From positions 1 through 33,020 of the forward strand of contig NZ_BCWP01000035.1 of assembly GCF_001592265.1 (NCBI RefSeq): 33,020 nt of DNA, given 5' to 3'. The notes beneath the pieces were generated by a model. It worked only from the letters and a program-made list of their open reading frames with translations, had not been told where the DNA came from and searched no databases. Shown here one piece after another: positions 14,175 to 22,304 of the stretch; the stretch's first letter is position 1; the number at the start of each line of letters is the position of its first letter. The stretch comes from Curvibacter delicatus NBRC 14919 (GTDB lineage: Bacteria > Pseudomonadota > Gammaproteobacteria > Burkholderiales > Burkholderiaceae_C). Made by a program: the position numbers and the translations under genes.

Positions 14175-14990
14175 ATGTTCACCCCGGAACTGACCCGACA
14201 ACTGGCGACCGAGTTGCAGCAGGCGCAGGACACGCGCACGCAGCTGGAACACTTCTCCAAGCGCTTCCCCGGCATGACCATCGAGGACGGCTACCGCATC
14301 AGCCGTGCCTGGGTCGCGCTGCAACTGGCGCAAGGGCGCCGCGTGATCGGCCACAAGATCGGCCTGACCTCGCGCGCCATGCAGCAGTCGAGCCAGATCG
14401 ATGAGCCCGACTACGGCACCCTGCTGGACTCCATGCTGTTCAGCTGCACGCCGGGCCAGGTGCTGGACATTCCGGCCCACCGTTTCATCGCGCCGCGCGT
14501 GGAAGTGGAGCTGGCCTTCGTGCTGAAGGCCCCGCTCCAAGGGCCAAACGTCACCCTCGAGCAGGTGCTGGCCGCCACCGACTACGTGACGCCGGCGATC
14601 GAGATCATCGATGCGCGCATCGAGCAATTCGACCGCCACAGCAAGGTGATGCGCAAGGTGTTCGACACCATCAGCGACAACGCCGCCAATGCCGGCATCG
14701 TGGTCGGTGCGAAACGCGCCCAACCCACCGAAGTAGACCTGCCCTGGGTCGGTGCCATCCTGCGTTGCAACGGCGTGGTGGAAGAGACGGGCCTGGCCGC
14801 CGGCGTGCAGGGCCACCCGGCCATCGGCATCGCCTGGCTGGCCAACAAGCTGGCGCCCTGGGACGAACAGCTGGAAGCCGGGCAGATCGTGCTGGCCGGC
14901 TCCTTCACGCGCCCGGTGCCCGGCCAGGCCGGCGATTTGTTCGAGGCAGACTATGGTCCGCTTGGCCAACTCAAATTTCGTTTTATCTGA
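14175..14990 (+). CDS. hpaH: 2-oxo-hept-4-ene-1,7-dioate hydratase
   Basis: A 271-residue hydratase of the FAH-like / vinylpyruvate hydratase family. It adds water to 2-oxohept-4-enedioate to give 4-hydroxy-2-oxoheptanedioate. Metal ligands expected from the family are visible: Glu110 and Glu112 (APRVEVELAFVLK) and Glu143 (AIEIIDARIE). VIGHKIGLTSRAMQ, KVFDTISDNAANAG and AWLANKLAPWD are HpaH hallmarks. The ATG at 14175 is preferred because family members start close to this point. A TTG at 14160 that overlaps the hpaF stop would add five residues. Neither has a strong ribosome site. It ends 6 bases before hpaI. Confidence 0.93.
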   Translation: MFTPELTRQLATELQQAQDTRTQLEHFSKRFPGMTIEDGYRISRAWVALQLAQGRRVIGHKIGLTSRAMQQSSQIDEPDYGTLLDSMLFSCTPGQVLDIPAHRFIAPRVEVELAFVLKAPLQGPNVTLEQVLAATDYVTPAIEIIDARIEQFDRHSKVMRKVFDTISDNAANAGIVVGAKRAQPTEVDLPWVGAILRCNGVVEETGLAAGVQGHPAIGIAWLANKLAPWDEQLEAGQIVLAGSFTRPVPGQAGDLFEADYGPLGQLKFRFI

Positions 14991-14996
14991 CACCTC

Positions 14997-15821
14997 ATGA
15001 AAACACCGACCAACCTCTTCAAACAAGCCATCGCCAACAAGCAGGCGCAGATCGGCCTGTGGGTCAACCTGGCCAACCCGATCAGCACCGAGATCTGCGC
15101 CGGTGCCGGCTTCGACTGGCTGCTGCTCGATGGCGAGCATTCACCCAACACACTGTCCACCCTGCTGGCACAGCTGCAGGCGGTGGCGGCCTACCCCGGC
15201 ACACACGCCATCGGCCGCGTACCGCTGGGCCATGGCGAGGCCGGCACCGCGCTGATCAAGCAGTTCCTCGACCTCGGTTTCCAGACCCTGCTGGTACCGA
15301 TGGTGGACACGGCCGAGCAGGCCGCCGCGCTGGTGCGCGCCATGCGTTACCCGCAGGACGACGGCCAGGGCGGCATCCGCGGCATGGCGGGGGCGCGCGC
15401 CTCGCGCTGGGGCCGTTACCCCAACTACGCCAAAGAGGCCAACGCCCAGGTCTGCCTGCTGGTGCAGGTGGAAACCAAAGCCGGGCTGGACAACCTAGAG
15501 GCGATCGCCGCCACGCCGGGCGTCGACGGCGTCTTCATCGGCCCGGCCGACCTGTCGGCCTCGCTCGGCCATGTCGGCAACGCCCAGCACCCGGCAGTGC
15601 AACAGGCCATCGACGACGCGATCCGCCGCATCGTCAAGAGCGGCAAGGCGGCCGGCATCCTGGTCAGTGACGAAACACTGGCGCGCCACTACCTGGCGCT
15701 GGGCGCGACCTTTGTCGCCGTCGGCCTGGACACGCAGATCCTTGTGCGCCAGACCAGCGCGCTGGCCTCGGTCTTCAAAACCAACCTCCAACCGCTTGCC
15801 GCCGGCGACAAAACCTACTGA
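14997..15821 (+). CDS. hpaI: 4-hydroxy-2-oxoheptanedioate aldolase
   Basis: A 274-residue class II pyruvate aldolase of the HpcH/HpaI family. It splits 4-hydroxy-2-oxoheptanedioate into pyruvate and succinic semialdehyde, the last step encoded here. Family residues are present: His48 (LLLDGEHSPN), Arg74 (AIGRVPLG), and metal ligands Glu159 (VQVETKAGLDN) and Asp185 (IGPADLSASLG). RGMAGARASRWGRYPNY is the usual signature loop. These aldolases accept several 2-oxo acids and aldehydes, so it could also serve the downstream dehydratase module. It is 6 bases after hpaH and 5 bases before the SDR gene. Confidence 0.94.
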   Translation: MKTPTNLFKQAIANKQAQIGLWVNLANPISTEICAGAGFDWLLLDGEHSPNTLSTLLAQLQAVAAYPGTHAIGRVPLGHGEAGTALIKQFLDLGFQTLLVPMVDTAEQAAALVRAMRYPQDDGQGGIRGMAGARASRWGRYPNYAKEANAQVCLLVQVETKAGLDNLEAIAATPGVDGVFIGPADLSASLGHVGNAQHPAVQQAIDDAIRRIVKSGKAAGILVSDETLARHYLALGATFVAVGLDTQILVRQTSALASVFKTNLQPLAAGDKTY

Positions 15822-15826
15822 GCCCG

Positions 15827-16600
15827 ATGGAAACCAAGCGCGTTTGTCTCATCACCGGTGCCGCCACCGGCATCGGCGCGGCCTGCGCGCGCGAGTTTGC
15901 GGCGCACGGCTGGCAGCTGGGCCTGAGTTACCTGGACGACGCCACCCACGTGCACGTGCTGGACGTGGCGACCAGCTGCGAAGCGCTGGGCGCAGCCACG
16001 CTGGTGCAACGGCTCGACGTCACCAGCGAAGCGAGCTGCCAGGCCTTCAGCCAGGCGGCGCTGCAACGCTTCGGCCGCATCGACGCGCTGATCAATTGCG
16101 CCGGCACCACCCGCTTCATACCGCACACCGACCTCGAGACCCTCACGCCGGAAGAGTTCCACCGCACCTACGATGTCAACACCGTCGGCCTGTACCGCAT
16201 GACTCGCGCCTGCGTGCCGGCACTCACGGCGTCGGGCCACGGCAGCGTGGTCAACATCTCGTCCATCGGCGGCGTCATCGGGCGCGGCTCGTCCATGGCC
16301 TATGCGGCCTCCAAGGGCGCGGTCAACACGCTCACGCTGTCGCTGGCGCGTGCGCTGGGGCCGCAGATCCGCGTCAACGCCATCGCCCCCGGTTTTGTCG
16401 AAGGCGGTCTGCCCAGCCGCGTGCTGGATGCCGTTCGCCACGCCGAGGTGGTGCAGGCACAGACGGCCGCCTCGGTGCTGCAACGTGTGTCACAACCGGA
16501 AGAGGTCGCCGCGCTGGCCTGCTTCCTGACCGAACGTGCGCCCGGCATGACGGGCGAAATCATCCAGATGGACAACGGCCTGCACCTCAATGCCGGCTGA
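15827..16600 (+). CDS. SDR-family NAD(P)-dependent oxidoreductase
   Basis: A 257-residue classical short-chain dehydrogenase. The cofactor motif is TGAATGIG (10-17), NCAG is at 90-93, and the catalytic set is Asn118, Ser146 (NISSIGG), Tyr159 and Lys163 (YAASK). It ends with the usual MTGEIIQMDNG. The substrate cannot be read from sequence; the family covers secondary alcohols and hydroxy acids. It begins 5 bases after hpaI and lies just before, or overlapping, the dehydratase gene, so it is co-transcribed with the hpa genes. No SDR is needed for the known homoprotocatechuate route. Together with the IlvD/Edd dehydratase it resembles sugar-acid pathways, in which a dehydrated 2-keto-3-deoxy acid is oxidised and then cleaved. 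Confidence 0.88.
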   Translation: METKRVCLITGAATGIGAACAREFAAHGWQLGLSYLDDATHVHVLDVATSCEALGAATLVQRLDVTSEASCQAFSQAALQRFGRIDALINCAGTTRFIPHTDLETLTPEEFHRTYDVNTVGLYRMTRACVPALTASGHGSVVNISSIGGVIGRGSSMAYAASKGAVNTLTLSLARALGPQIRVNAIAPGFVEGGLPSRVLDAVRHAEVVQAQTAASVLQRVSQPEEVAALACFLTERAPGMTGEIIQMDNGLHLNAG

Positions 16601-16616
16601 AGCGACACCCCACACC

Positions 16617-18359
16617 ATGAGTCACGACACACCACCCCGCAAATTCCGCTCCGCCACCCTCGTCGAGGGCACCATCCGCGCCACCACGCGCAGCTTCCTG
16701 CACGCGCTGGGCCAGGACGAGGACGACATCGCACGCCCGCACATCGGCGTCTTCCACACCGGCGGCGAGATGAGCCCGTGCAACCTGAACCTGCGCGAGC
16801 AGGCGCAGCACGCCAAGACCGGCATCTATGCGGCCGGCGGCACGCCACACGAGTGCCCGGTGGTCTCGATCTCCGACGGCCTGACCATGGCGCACTCCGG
16901 CATGCGCTTCTCGCTGATCTCGCGCGAGCTGATCGCCGACAGCGTAGAAGCCTCGGTGCGCGGCCACCAGTGGGACGGCATCTTCGGCATCGGCGCCTGC
17001 GACAAGAACCTGCCCGGCCTGATGATGGGCATGGTGCGCTGCAATGTGCCCAGCGTGTTCGTGCACGGCGGCTCGGCGCTGCCCGGGCAGACACCGGGCG
17101 TCAACGGCCGAGACCTCAACGTGGTCGACACCTACGAGACCATCGGCAAGGTACTGGCGGGTGACGCCACGCAAGACGAACTGGACGCCATCAGCCGCGC
17201 CTGCCTGCCCACCGCCGGCGCCTGCGCCGGCCAGTTCACTGCCAACACCATGGGCATGGTGTCGGAGGCGCTGGGCCTGGCACCGATCGGCTCCAGCATG
17301 GTGCCCGCCGTGTTCAGCGAACGCGCGCCGCTGATGCGCCGCGCCGGCAAACAACTGATGAAGGCGGTGATGGCCAGCATTGAAGGTGGTGGGCCACTGC
17401 CGCGCGACATCGTGACCCGCAAAGCCTTGGAAAACGCCTGCGCCGTGGTCTCGGCCACCGGCGGCTCCACCAACGCGGCGTTGCACATCCCGGCCATTGC
17501 GCACGAGGCCGGCATCAAGTTTCATCTGGACGACGTGGCCGAGGTCTTTGCGCGCACGCCGCTGATCGCCGACCTGCGCCCTGGTGGCAAATACCTGGCA
17601 CGCGACATGTATTACGTGGGCGGCGCGGCCGTGGTGCTGCACGAGCTGCTCAAGAGCGGCCACCTGCACGGCGACGCGCTGACCTGGACCGGGCGAACGC
17701 TGGCCGAAGAACTGGCCGGCGCGAATGCACCCGATGGTCAGGTGGTACGTCGTTTCGAGGACGCGATCTCGAAAGACGGCGGCCTCGCCGTGCTCAAGGG
17801 CAACCTGTGCCCGGACGGTGCGTTGCTGAAAACCGCCGGCCTCAAGACCCTGGTGCATCGCGGCCCGGCACGCGTGTTCGAGTCCGAAGAAGAAGCCCAA
17901 GCCGCCGTGCAGGCGCTGCGCTACCAGCCAGGCGACGTGATCGTGATCCGCAACGAGGGCCCGAAAGGCAGCCCCGGCATGCGCGAGATGCTGGGCATCA
18001 CCGCCCTGCTTTATGGCCAGGGCATGGGCGACAAGGTGGCGCTGCTGACCGACGGCCGCTTCTCCGGTGCCACGCGCGGCCTGTGCATCGGCTACGCCGG
18101 CCCGGAAGCGGCCGACAAGGGGCCGATTGCCGCGCTGCGCGACGGCGACATGGTCACCATCGATGCCCGGCCGCAAGCGCGCAGCATCAGCGTCGAACTC
18201 GACGCAGCCGAGCTGGCGCAGCGCCTGGCGGCTGTGCAGGTAAACACGGGTATCGCCCGCGGCGGCCTGCTGGAAAAATACGCTTTGACAGTCCGTCCGA
18301 GCCACCAGGGCGCGGTCACCCATTCCGGGGCCGTAGTCTGGTTGCGCGATGAATCCTGA
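16617..18359 (+). CDS. IlvD/Edd-family dehydratase (dihydroxy-acid or sugar-acid dehydratase)
   Basis: A 580-residue Fe-S dehydratase. The three cluster cysteines are visible: Cys55 (GEMSPCNLN), Cys128 (GACDKNLPG, next to the Mg-binding lysine region) and Cys203 (GACAGQFTANTM). CNEGPKGSPGM-like NEGPKGSPGMREM and LLTDGRFSGATRG near the C-terminus are also typical. Enzymes of this family remove water from 2,3-dihydroxy acids: IlvD in branched-chain amino acid synthesis, others on aldonic acids. The place in a catabolic operon, next to an SDR and aldolases, favours a sugar-acid or other dihydroxy-acid role over valine/isoleucine synthesis. The ATG at 16617 is chosen; an earlier one at 16590 overlaps the SDR gene. 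No ribosome site separates them. Confidence 0.85.
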   Translation: MSHDTPPRKFRSATLVEGTIRATTRSFLHALGQDEDDIARPHIGVFHTGGEMSPCNLNLREQAQHAKTGIYAAGGTPHECPVVSISDGLTMAHSGMRFSLISRELIADSVEASVRGHQWDGIFGIGACDKNLPGLMMGMVRCNVPSVFVHGGSALPGQTPGVNGRDLNVVDTYETIGKVLAGDATQDELDAISRACLPTAGACAGQFTANTMGMVSEALGLAPIGSSMVPAVFSERAPLMRRAGKQLMKAVMASIEGGGPLPRDIVTRKALENACAVVSATGGSTNAALHIPAIAHEAGIKFHLDDVAEVFARTPLIADLRPGGKYLARDMYYVGGAAVVLHELLKSGHLHGDALTWTGRTLAEELAGANAPDGQVVRRFEDAISKDGGLAVLKGNLCPDGALLKTAGLKTLVHRGPARVFESEEEAQAAVQALRYQPGDVIVIRNEGPKGSPGMREMLGITALLYGQGMGDKVALLTDGRFSGATRGLCIGYAGPEAADKGPIAALRDGDMVTIDARPQARSISVELDAAELAQRLAAVQVNTGIARGGLLEKYALTVRPSHQGAVTHSGAVVWLRDES

Positions 18360-18392
18360 GTTCCGCTCGTCCAATTATTCAAAGGAGACCCC

Positions 18393-19382
18393 ATGAGCAT
18401 TTCACGTCGTCAAGTCATCCAGTCCGTTGGTGCCTCGGCCCTGCTGGCCAGCGTCGGCCAACAGGTCATGGCGCAAGCGCAGATCGAGAACCTGAAGATC
18501 GTCACCGGCTTCGCCGCCGGCGGCACGTCCGACACCACCTGCCGCCGCGTCGCCACCAAGCTCGGCGGCACCTTCGCCAAGACCGCCACGGTGGAGAACA
18601 AGACCGGCGCCGGCGGCCAGATCGCCATCCAGTACGTCAAGGGCCAGCCGGCCGACGGCAGCACGATGCTGCAATCGCCGACCTCAATGTTCACCATCTA
18701 CCCGCACATCTACAAGAAGCTGCCTTACGACCCGGTGAACGACGTGACGCCGGTTTCACTGGCCTGCGTGTTCGACTTCGGCTTCGCCGTCGGCCCGATG
18801 GTGCCGGCCAGCGTGAAGAACATCAATGACTTCATCGCCTGGATCAAGGCCAACCCCAGCCAGGCCAGCTTCGGCTCGCCAGCTGCCGGCTCCACGCCCC
18901 ACTTCGTCGGTGCGCTGCTGGGCCGCCACGCCGGCGTCGACCTCAAGCACGTGGGCTACCGCGGCACGCAACCGGCGATGCTGGACCTGCTGGGCGGCAA
19001 CATCGCCGCCGTGAGCGGCCCCATTGGCGACATCACGCAGCACCTGCCCACCGGCAAGGTGCGCATCCTGGCCACCTCGGGCGCCAAACGCAACCGCTTC
19101 GCCCCCGACGTGCCGACCTACACCGAGCAAGGCCTGAAGGACATGGAACACAGCGAATGGTTCGCCTTCTTCCTGCCCGGCAAGGCAGCACCGGACCTGG
19201 TGGCACGCCTGAACGCAGCCCTGAAATCGGCACTGGCTTCGAAGGACGTGGCCGACGGCCTGGCCACATTCGGCTTGGAAGCCATGTCGAGCTCGCCGTC
19301 AGAACTGGCCGCGCTGCTGAAAAAAGACACCGCCAAGTGGGCGCCGATCGTCAAGACGATCGGCTTCACCGCGGACGCCTGA
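18393..19382 (+). CDS. Bug-family periplasmic solute-binding protein (TctC-like)
   Basis: A 329-residue tripartite-tricarboxylate-transporter type binding protein. It has a signal peptide with a twin-arginine-like start (MSISRRQVIQ) and cleavage near VMAQA. Hallmarks of Bug proteins are present: VTGFAAGGTSDTTCR near the N-terminus, VENKTGAGGQIA, and GYRGTQPAMLDLLGGNIA. These bind small carboxylates in the periplasm. No TctA/TctB membrane subunits are in the window, so it is an orphan, as is usual in Burkholderiales. The start is fixed by AAAGGAGA just before the ATG. Its place in the operon suggests capture of the aromatic or hydroxy-acid substrate. Confidence 0.92.
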   Translation: MSISRRQVIQSVGASALLASVGQQVMAQAQIENLKIVTGFAAGGTSDTTCRRVATKLGGTFAKTATVENKTGAGGQIAIQYVKGQPADGSTMLQSPTSMFTIYPHIYKKLPYDPVNDVTPVSLACVFDFGFAVGPMVPASVKNINDFIAWIKANPSQASFGSPAAGSTPHFVGALLGRHAGVDLKHVGYRGTQPAMLDLLGGNIAAVSGPIGDITQHLPTGKVRILATSGAKRNRFAPDVPTYTEQGLKDMEHSEWFAFFLPGKAAPDLVARLNAALKSALASKDVADGLATFGLEAMSSSPSELAALLKKDTAKWAPIVKTIGFTADA

Positions 19383-19406
19383 TCACCCGCACCAGGAGCG
19401 CCTGTC

Positions 19407-20186
19407 ATGAATGCCATGCTGAAACCCGCCACCCCGGCGCACATGCACCCGGATGAATGGCAGGCGCGCCTGCAACTGGCCGCCTGCTACCGCATCTTCG
19501 CGATGCTGGGTTGGACCGAGATGATCTACAACCACATCACGCTGCGCCTGCCGGCCAGCGTGAGTGGCCAGGACAAACATTTCCTGATCAACCCCTTCGG
19601 CCTGCACTACAGCGAGGTCACCGCCAGCAACCTGGTAAAGATTGACCTGGAAGGCCACGTGCTCGACGGTTCGCCACACCCGGTGAACCCGGCCGGCTTC
19701 ACGGTGCATGCGGCCATCCATGCGGCGATCGACGGCGCGCACTGTGTCATGCACACCCACACCACCGCCGGCGTGGCGGTGGCCTGCCTGCAGGGTGGCC
19801 TGTCGCAGAGCAACTTCTACAGCGCCCAGCTGCACGACATGGTGGCGTACCACACCTTCGAAGGCATCACCATCCATGCCGAGGAAACGCCGCGCCTGCT
19901 GAAGAGCATCGGCAACAAACCGGCGGTGATCCTGCGCAACCACGGCCTGCTGGCCTGGGGCGGCACGCTGGCACAGACCTTCGCTATTTTGTGGACGCTG
20001 CAGCGCGCCTGCGAAATCCAGATGGCGACCTTGAGCATGGGGCCGGCCATTGCCGTGCCGGAAGCGATTGCCATCAAGTGCACGCGCGACGCGCTACAGT
20101 TCAACCCGAACCACGGCGCCGGGCAGGACGTGTTCGACGCACTGGTGCGGCAGGTCAACCGACTCGACACCAGCTATCAAAACTAG
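19407..20186 (+). CDS. Class II aldolase/adducin-family protein
   Basis: A 259-residue protein of the fuculose-aldolase/adducin fold. Zinc-ligand residues expected from the family are there: His116 and His118 (CVMHTHTTAG) and His179 (LRNHGLLAWG). Glu70 (LHYSEVTASNLV) is at the place of the catalytic acid. The family includes sugar-phosphate aldolases and decarboxylases; the exact substrate is unknown. AGGAG lies before the ATG. Its TAG stop is inside the short repeat at 20173-20230. In the module it could cleave the product formed by the dehydratase and SDR. Confidence 0.88.
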   Translation: MNAMLKPATPAHMHPDEWQARLQLAACYRIFAMLGWTEMIYNHITLRLPASVSGQDKHFLINPFGLHYSEVTASNLVKIDLEGHVLDGSPHPVNPAGFTVHAAIHAAIDGAHCVMHTHTTAGVAVACLQGGLSQSNFYSAQLHDMVAYHTFEGITIHAEETPRLLKSIGNKPAVILRNHGLLAWGGTLAQTFAILWTLQRACEIQMATLSMGPAIAVPEAIAIKCTRDALQFNPNHGAGQDVFDALVRQVNRLDTSYQN

Positions 20187-20230
20187 AGCGTCTGGCACAG
20201 TATTGACGGGAGCTACAGGCCAAAATGCCT
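20173..20230 (+). repeat. Short Comamonadaceae-type repeat spanning a stop and a start codon
   Basis: Starts GCTATCAAAACTAGAGCG and ends GAGCTACAGGCCAAAATGCC, like the ~60-base intergenic repeat I recall from Comamonadaceae. It supplies the stop codon of the class II aldolase gene (TAG, 20184-20186), the whole intergenic space, and the ATG of the next gene (20225). It shares the 11-base start with the segment inside hpaF. It is AT-richer than its surroundings. Confidence 0.6.
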
Positions 20231-21217
20231 CAGAAAAAATTCAACAAGGTCTGCATTTTTGGCGCGGGTGCCATCGGCGGCTGGATCGGTGTGCGGCTGG
20301 CTGGCGTCGGCTGCCAGGTGAGTGTGGTGGCGCGCGGCGCCACGCTGGATGCCCTCAAGCGCCACGGCCTGCGCTGCCAGCACGGCCAGGTGGAAACCAC
20401 CGCCACCGTGCGCGCCAGCAGCGACCCGGCCGAGCTGGGCGTGCAGGACCTGGTGGTGATCGCCGTCAAGGCGCCGGCCCTGCCGGAAGTGGCGCGCCGC
20501 ATCGCCCCGCTGATCGGGCCCGACACCGTGGTGCTGACCGCCATGAACGGCGTGCCCTGGTGGTTCTTCCAGGGTTTCGGCGGCACGTTCGCCGGCACGC
20601 GGCTGCAGGCGGTGGATGCCAGCGGCGAGATCGCCGCTGCCATTCCTGCGACCAGCGTGATCGGCTGCGTGGTGCACGCCAGCTGCTCGCTGCGGCTGCC
20701 GGGCTGGGTACAGCACCACTTCGGCAACAAACTCATCATCGGCGAACCTTCGGGCCAGAAAACCGAGCGCGTGCAGCAACTCGCCGCCCTGCTGACCCAG
20801 GCCAGCTTCGAGATCGAAGTGGCTGAGCAAATCCAGAAAGACATCTGGTACAAGCTGTGGGGCAACATGACAGTCAACCCGGTGAGCGCCCTCACCGGCG
20901 CCACCACCGACCTGATCCTGGGCGACGAACTGGTGCGCGGCTTCATCTCCAGCGTGATGCTGGAGGCCAAGGAGATTGGCGCGCGCATCGGCATCCCGAT
21001 AACGCAGCAACCCGAAGACCGCCACGCCGTCACGCTCAAGCTCGGTGCCTTCAAGACCTCGATGCTGCAGGACGTGGAAGCCAACCGCGCGGTGGAGCTC
21101 GATGCCCTGGTGACGGTGGTCAAGGAGCTCGGCACCCTCACCGGCGTGCCTACCCCGTTCACCGATGCCCTGCTGGGCCTGTCGCGCCTGCACGCCCGGG
21201 TGCGGGACCTGTATTGA
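20225..21217 (+). CDS. Ketopantoate reductase (PanE/ApbA)-family dehydrogenase
   Basis: A 330-residue NADP-dependent 2-hydroxyacid dehydrogenase of the PanE fold. The N-terminal dinucleotide motif is GAGAIGG (13-19). The catalytic Lys210 is in IWYKLWGNMTVNP, with Asn214 and Asn218 in the family pattern. A C-terminal helical domain has ALTGATTDLIL and FKTSMLQDVEANRAVELD, the usual end signature. It could be a real 2-dehydropantoate 2-reductase, but the catabolic operon position suggests reduction or oxidation of another 2-oxo/2-hydroxy acid. The start ATG is embedded in the end of a short repeat and has GGAG about 14 nt before it, so initiation may be weak. Confidence 0.85.
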   Translation: MPQKKFNKVCIFGAGAIGGWIGVRLAGVGCQVSVVARGATLDALKRHGLRCQHGQVETTATVRASSDPAELGVQDLVVIAVKAPALPEVARRIAPLIGPDTVVLTAMNGVPWWFFQGFGGTFAGTRLQAVDASGEIAAAIPATSVIGCVVHASCSLRLPGWVQHHFGNKLIIGEPSGQKTERVQQLAALLTQASFEIEVAEQIQKDIWYKLWGNMTVNPVSALTGATTDLILGDELVRGFISSVMLEAKEIGARIGIPITQQPEDRHAVTLKLGAFKTSMLQDVEANRAVELDALVTVVKELGTLTGVPTPFTDALLGLSRLHARVRDLY

Positions 21218-21260
21218 TGGCCCTCACGCCTTGGGACGGCCCGGCGCCGCTTGACATCTT

Positions 21261-22166
21261 GTGACGTCTACAAAATTGGTGCTCAACCGCGCCGCCTTCC
21301 TCACCCTGTTGTTGCTGGCCTGCATGTTCGGCGCCAACCACGTGGCAGCGCGCCTGGCCTTCAACCACGGGCTCGACGTCGCCACCGCCGTCGCGGTGCG
21401 CAGCCTGGTCACGGCAGGGGTGGTGGCCGCACTGGTGCTGCTGCAGGGTGTGCCGCGCGCCCTTGATGCCCGTCAGCACCGTTACCTGCTGCTCATCAGC
21501 ACGCTGGTTGCCATCCAGAGCCTGAGCCTGTACGCCGCGGTGGCCCGCCTGCCGGTGGCACTGGCCCTGCTGGCCTTCAACACCTACCCGCTGTGGACCG
21601 CCGGCTTTGCCTGGCTGTTCTACCGCCGGCGCCCGGAACGGGCGGTGCTGATCGCCATGCCGGTGCTGCTGTTCGGGCTGGCGCTGGCGCTCGATGTGTT
21701 TGGCGCCGCCTCCGGTCTGGGCGCGGCGGGACAGTGGAGCCGCATCGGTGCCGGCGTGGCCTTTGCCCTCACGGCGGCGGCCGTCTTTGGTGCGGCGCTG
21801 GTCTTGACGCAACATGAAGTGGCGGCAGTGGACGGCCGTGTGCGCACCGCCATCACCATGGCCCTGGTCGGCCTGCTGGCGCTGGTGGGCGTGGGTCTGC
21901 AAGGCGGCTTTCACCTGCCGCAGGCCGCAGCCGGCTGGTGGGGCCTGGCGCTGCTGACCTTCTTCTACGGCACCGCCTTCACCATCATGTTCACGCTCTT
22001 GCCCAAGCTCGGCGTGGTCGGCAGCTCACCCATCATGAACGTGGAGCCGGTGGCCGCGCTGTTGCTGGCCTGGGCCTTGCTGGACCAGGTCATCGCCCCG
22101 GTGCAGGTGGCCGGCGCGCTGATCGTAGTGGGCGCTGTCATGGCGCTGGGCCTGCGGAAAAAATGA
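21261..22166 (+). CDS. EamA/DMT-superfamily transporter
   Basis: A 301-residue inner-membrane protein with about ten hydrophobic segments and two EamA repeats, with duplicated signatures such as MFGANHVAARLAFNHG near the N-terminus and LLPKLGVVGSSPIMNVEPVAA in the second half. Members export or import amino acids and other metabolites; the substrate is unknown. The start is taken as the GTG at 21261 (MTSTKLVLN); no ribosome site is visible, and another GTG at 21279 is possible. It follows the PanE-like gene by 43 bases. Its stop codon touches hairpin repeat copy 3, which may end the hpa transcript. Confidence 0.85.
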   Translation: MTSTKLVLNRAAFLTLLLLACMFGANHVAARLAFNHGLDVATAVAVRSLVTAGVVAALVLLQGVPRALDARQHRYLLLISTLVAIQSLSLYAAVARLPVALALLAFNTYPLWTAGFAWLFYRRRPERAVLIAMPVLLFGLALALDVFGAASGLGAAGQWSRIGAGVAFALTAAAVFGAALVLTQHEVAAVDGRVRTAITMALVGLLALVGVGLQGGFHLPQAAAGWWGLALLTFFYGTAFTIMFTLLPKLGVVGSSPIMNVEPVAALLLAWALLDQVIAPVQVAGALIVVGAVMALGLRKK

Positions 22167-22258
22167 ACACCCCCAGGCTGCGCGCACTACGTGTCGCTAC
22201 GCCACCCCCCTTGCAGGGGGCAACGCCAGTGGCCCGGCACAGCCGGTTCCACGGCGTT
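22166..22258. repeat. Hairpin-rich dispersed repeat, copy 3 (inverted)
   Basis: A reverse-complement copy of 1400-1494 with five substitutions and one 2-base length difference. Stems CCGGC/GCCGG and CCCCC/GGGGG are intact, and one of the substitutions falls in a loop (TTT to TGT read in copy 2 orientation). It lies between two EamA genes and begins at the stop codon of the first. Confidence 0.85.
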
Positions 22259-22304
22259 TCCCGACAAGATCTCTCCTCGCACTCACCACGGCCGAGGCAC
22301 AGAC

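Noticed and set aside
16587-18374. Minus-strand open frame opposite the IlvD/Edd gene
   Set aside because: Shadow frame; the plus-strand protein has all three Fe-S cysteines and family signatures.
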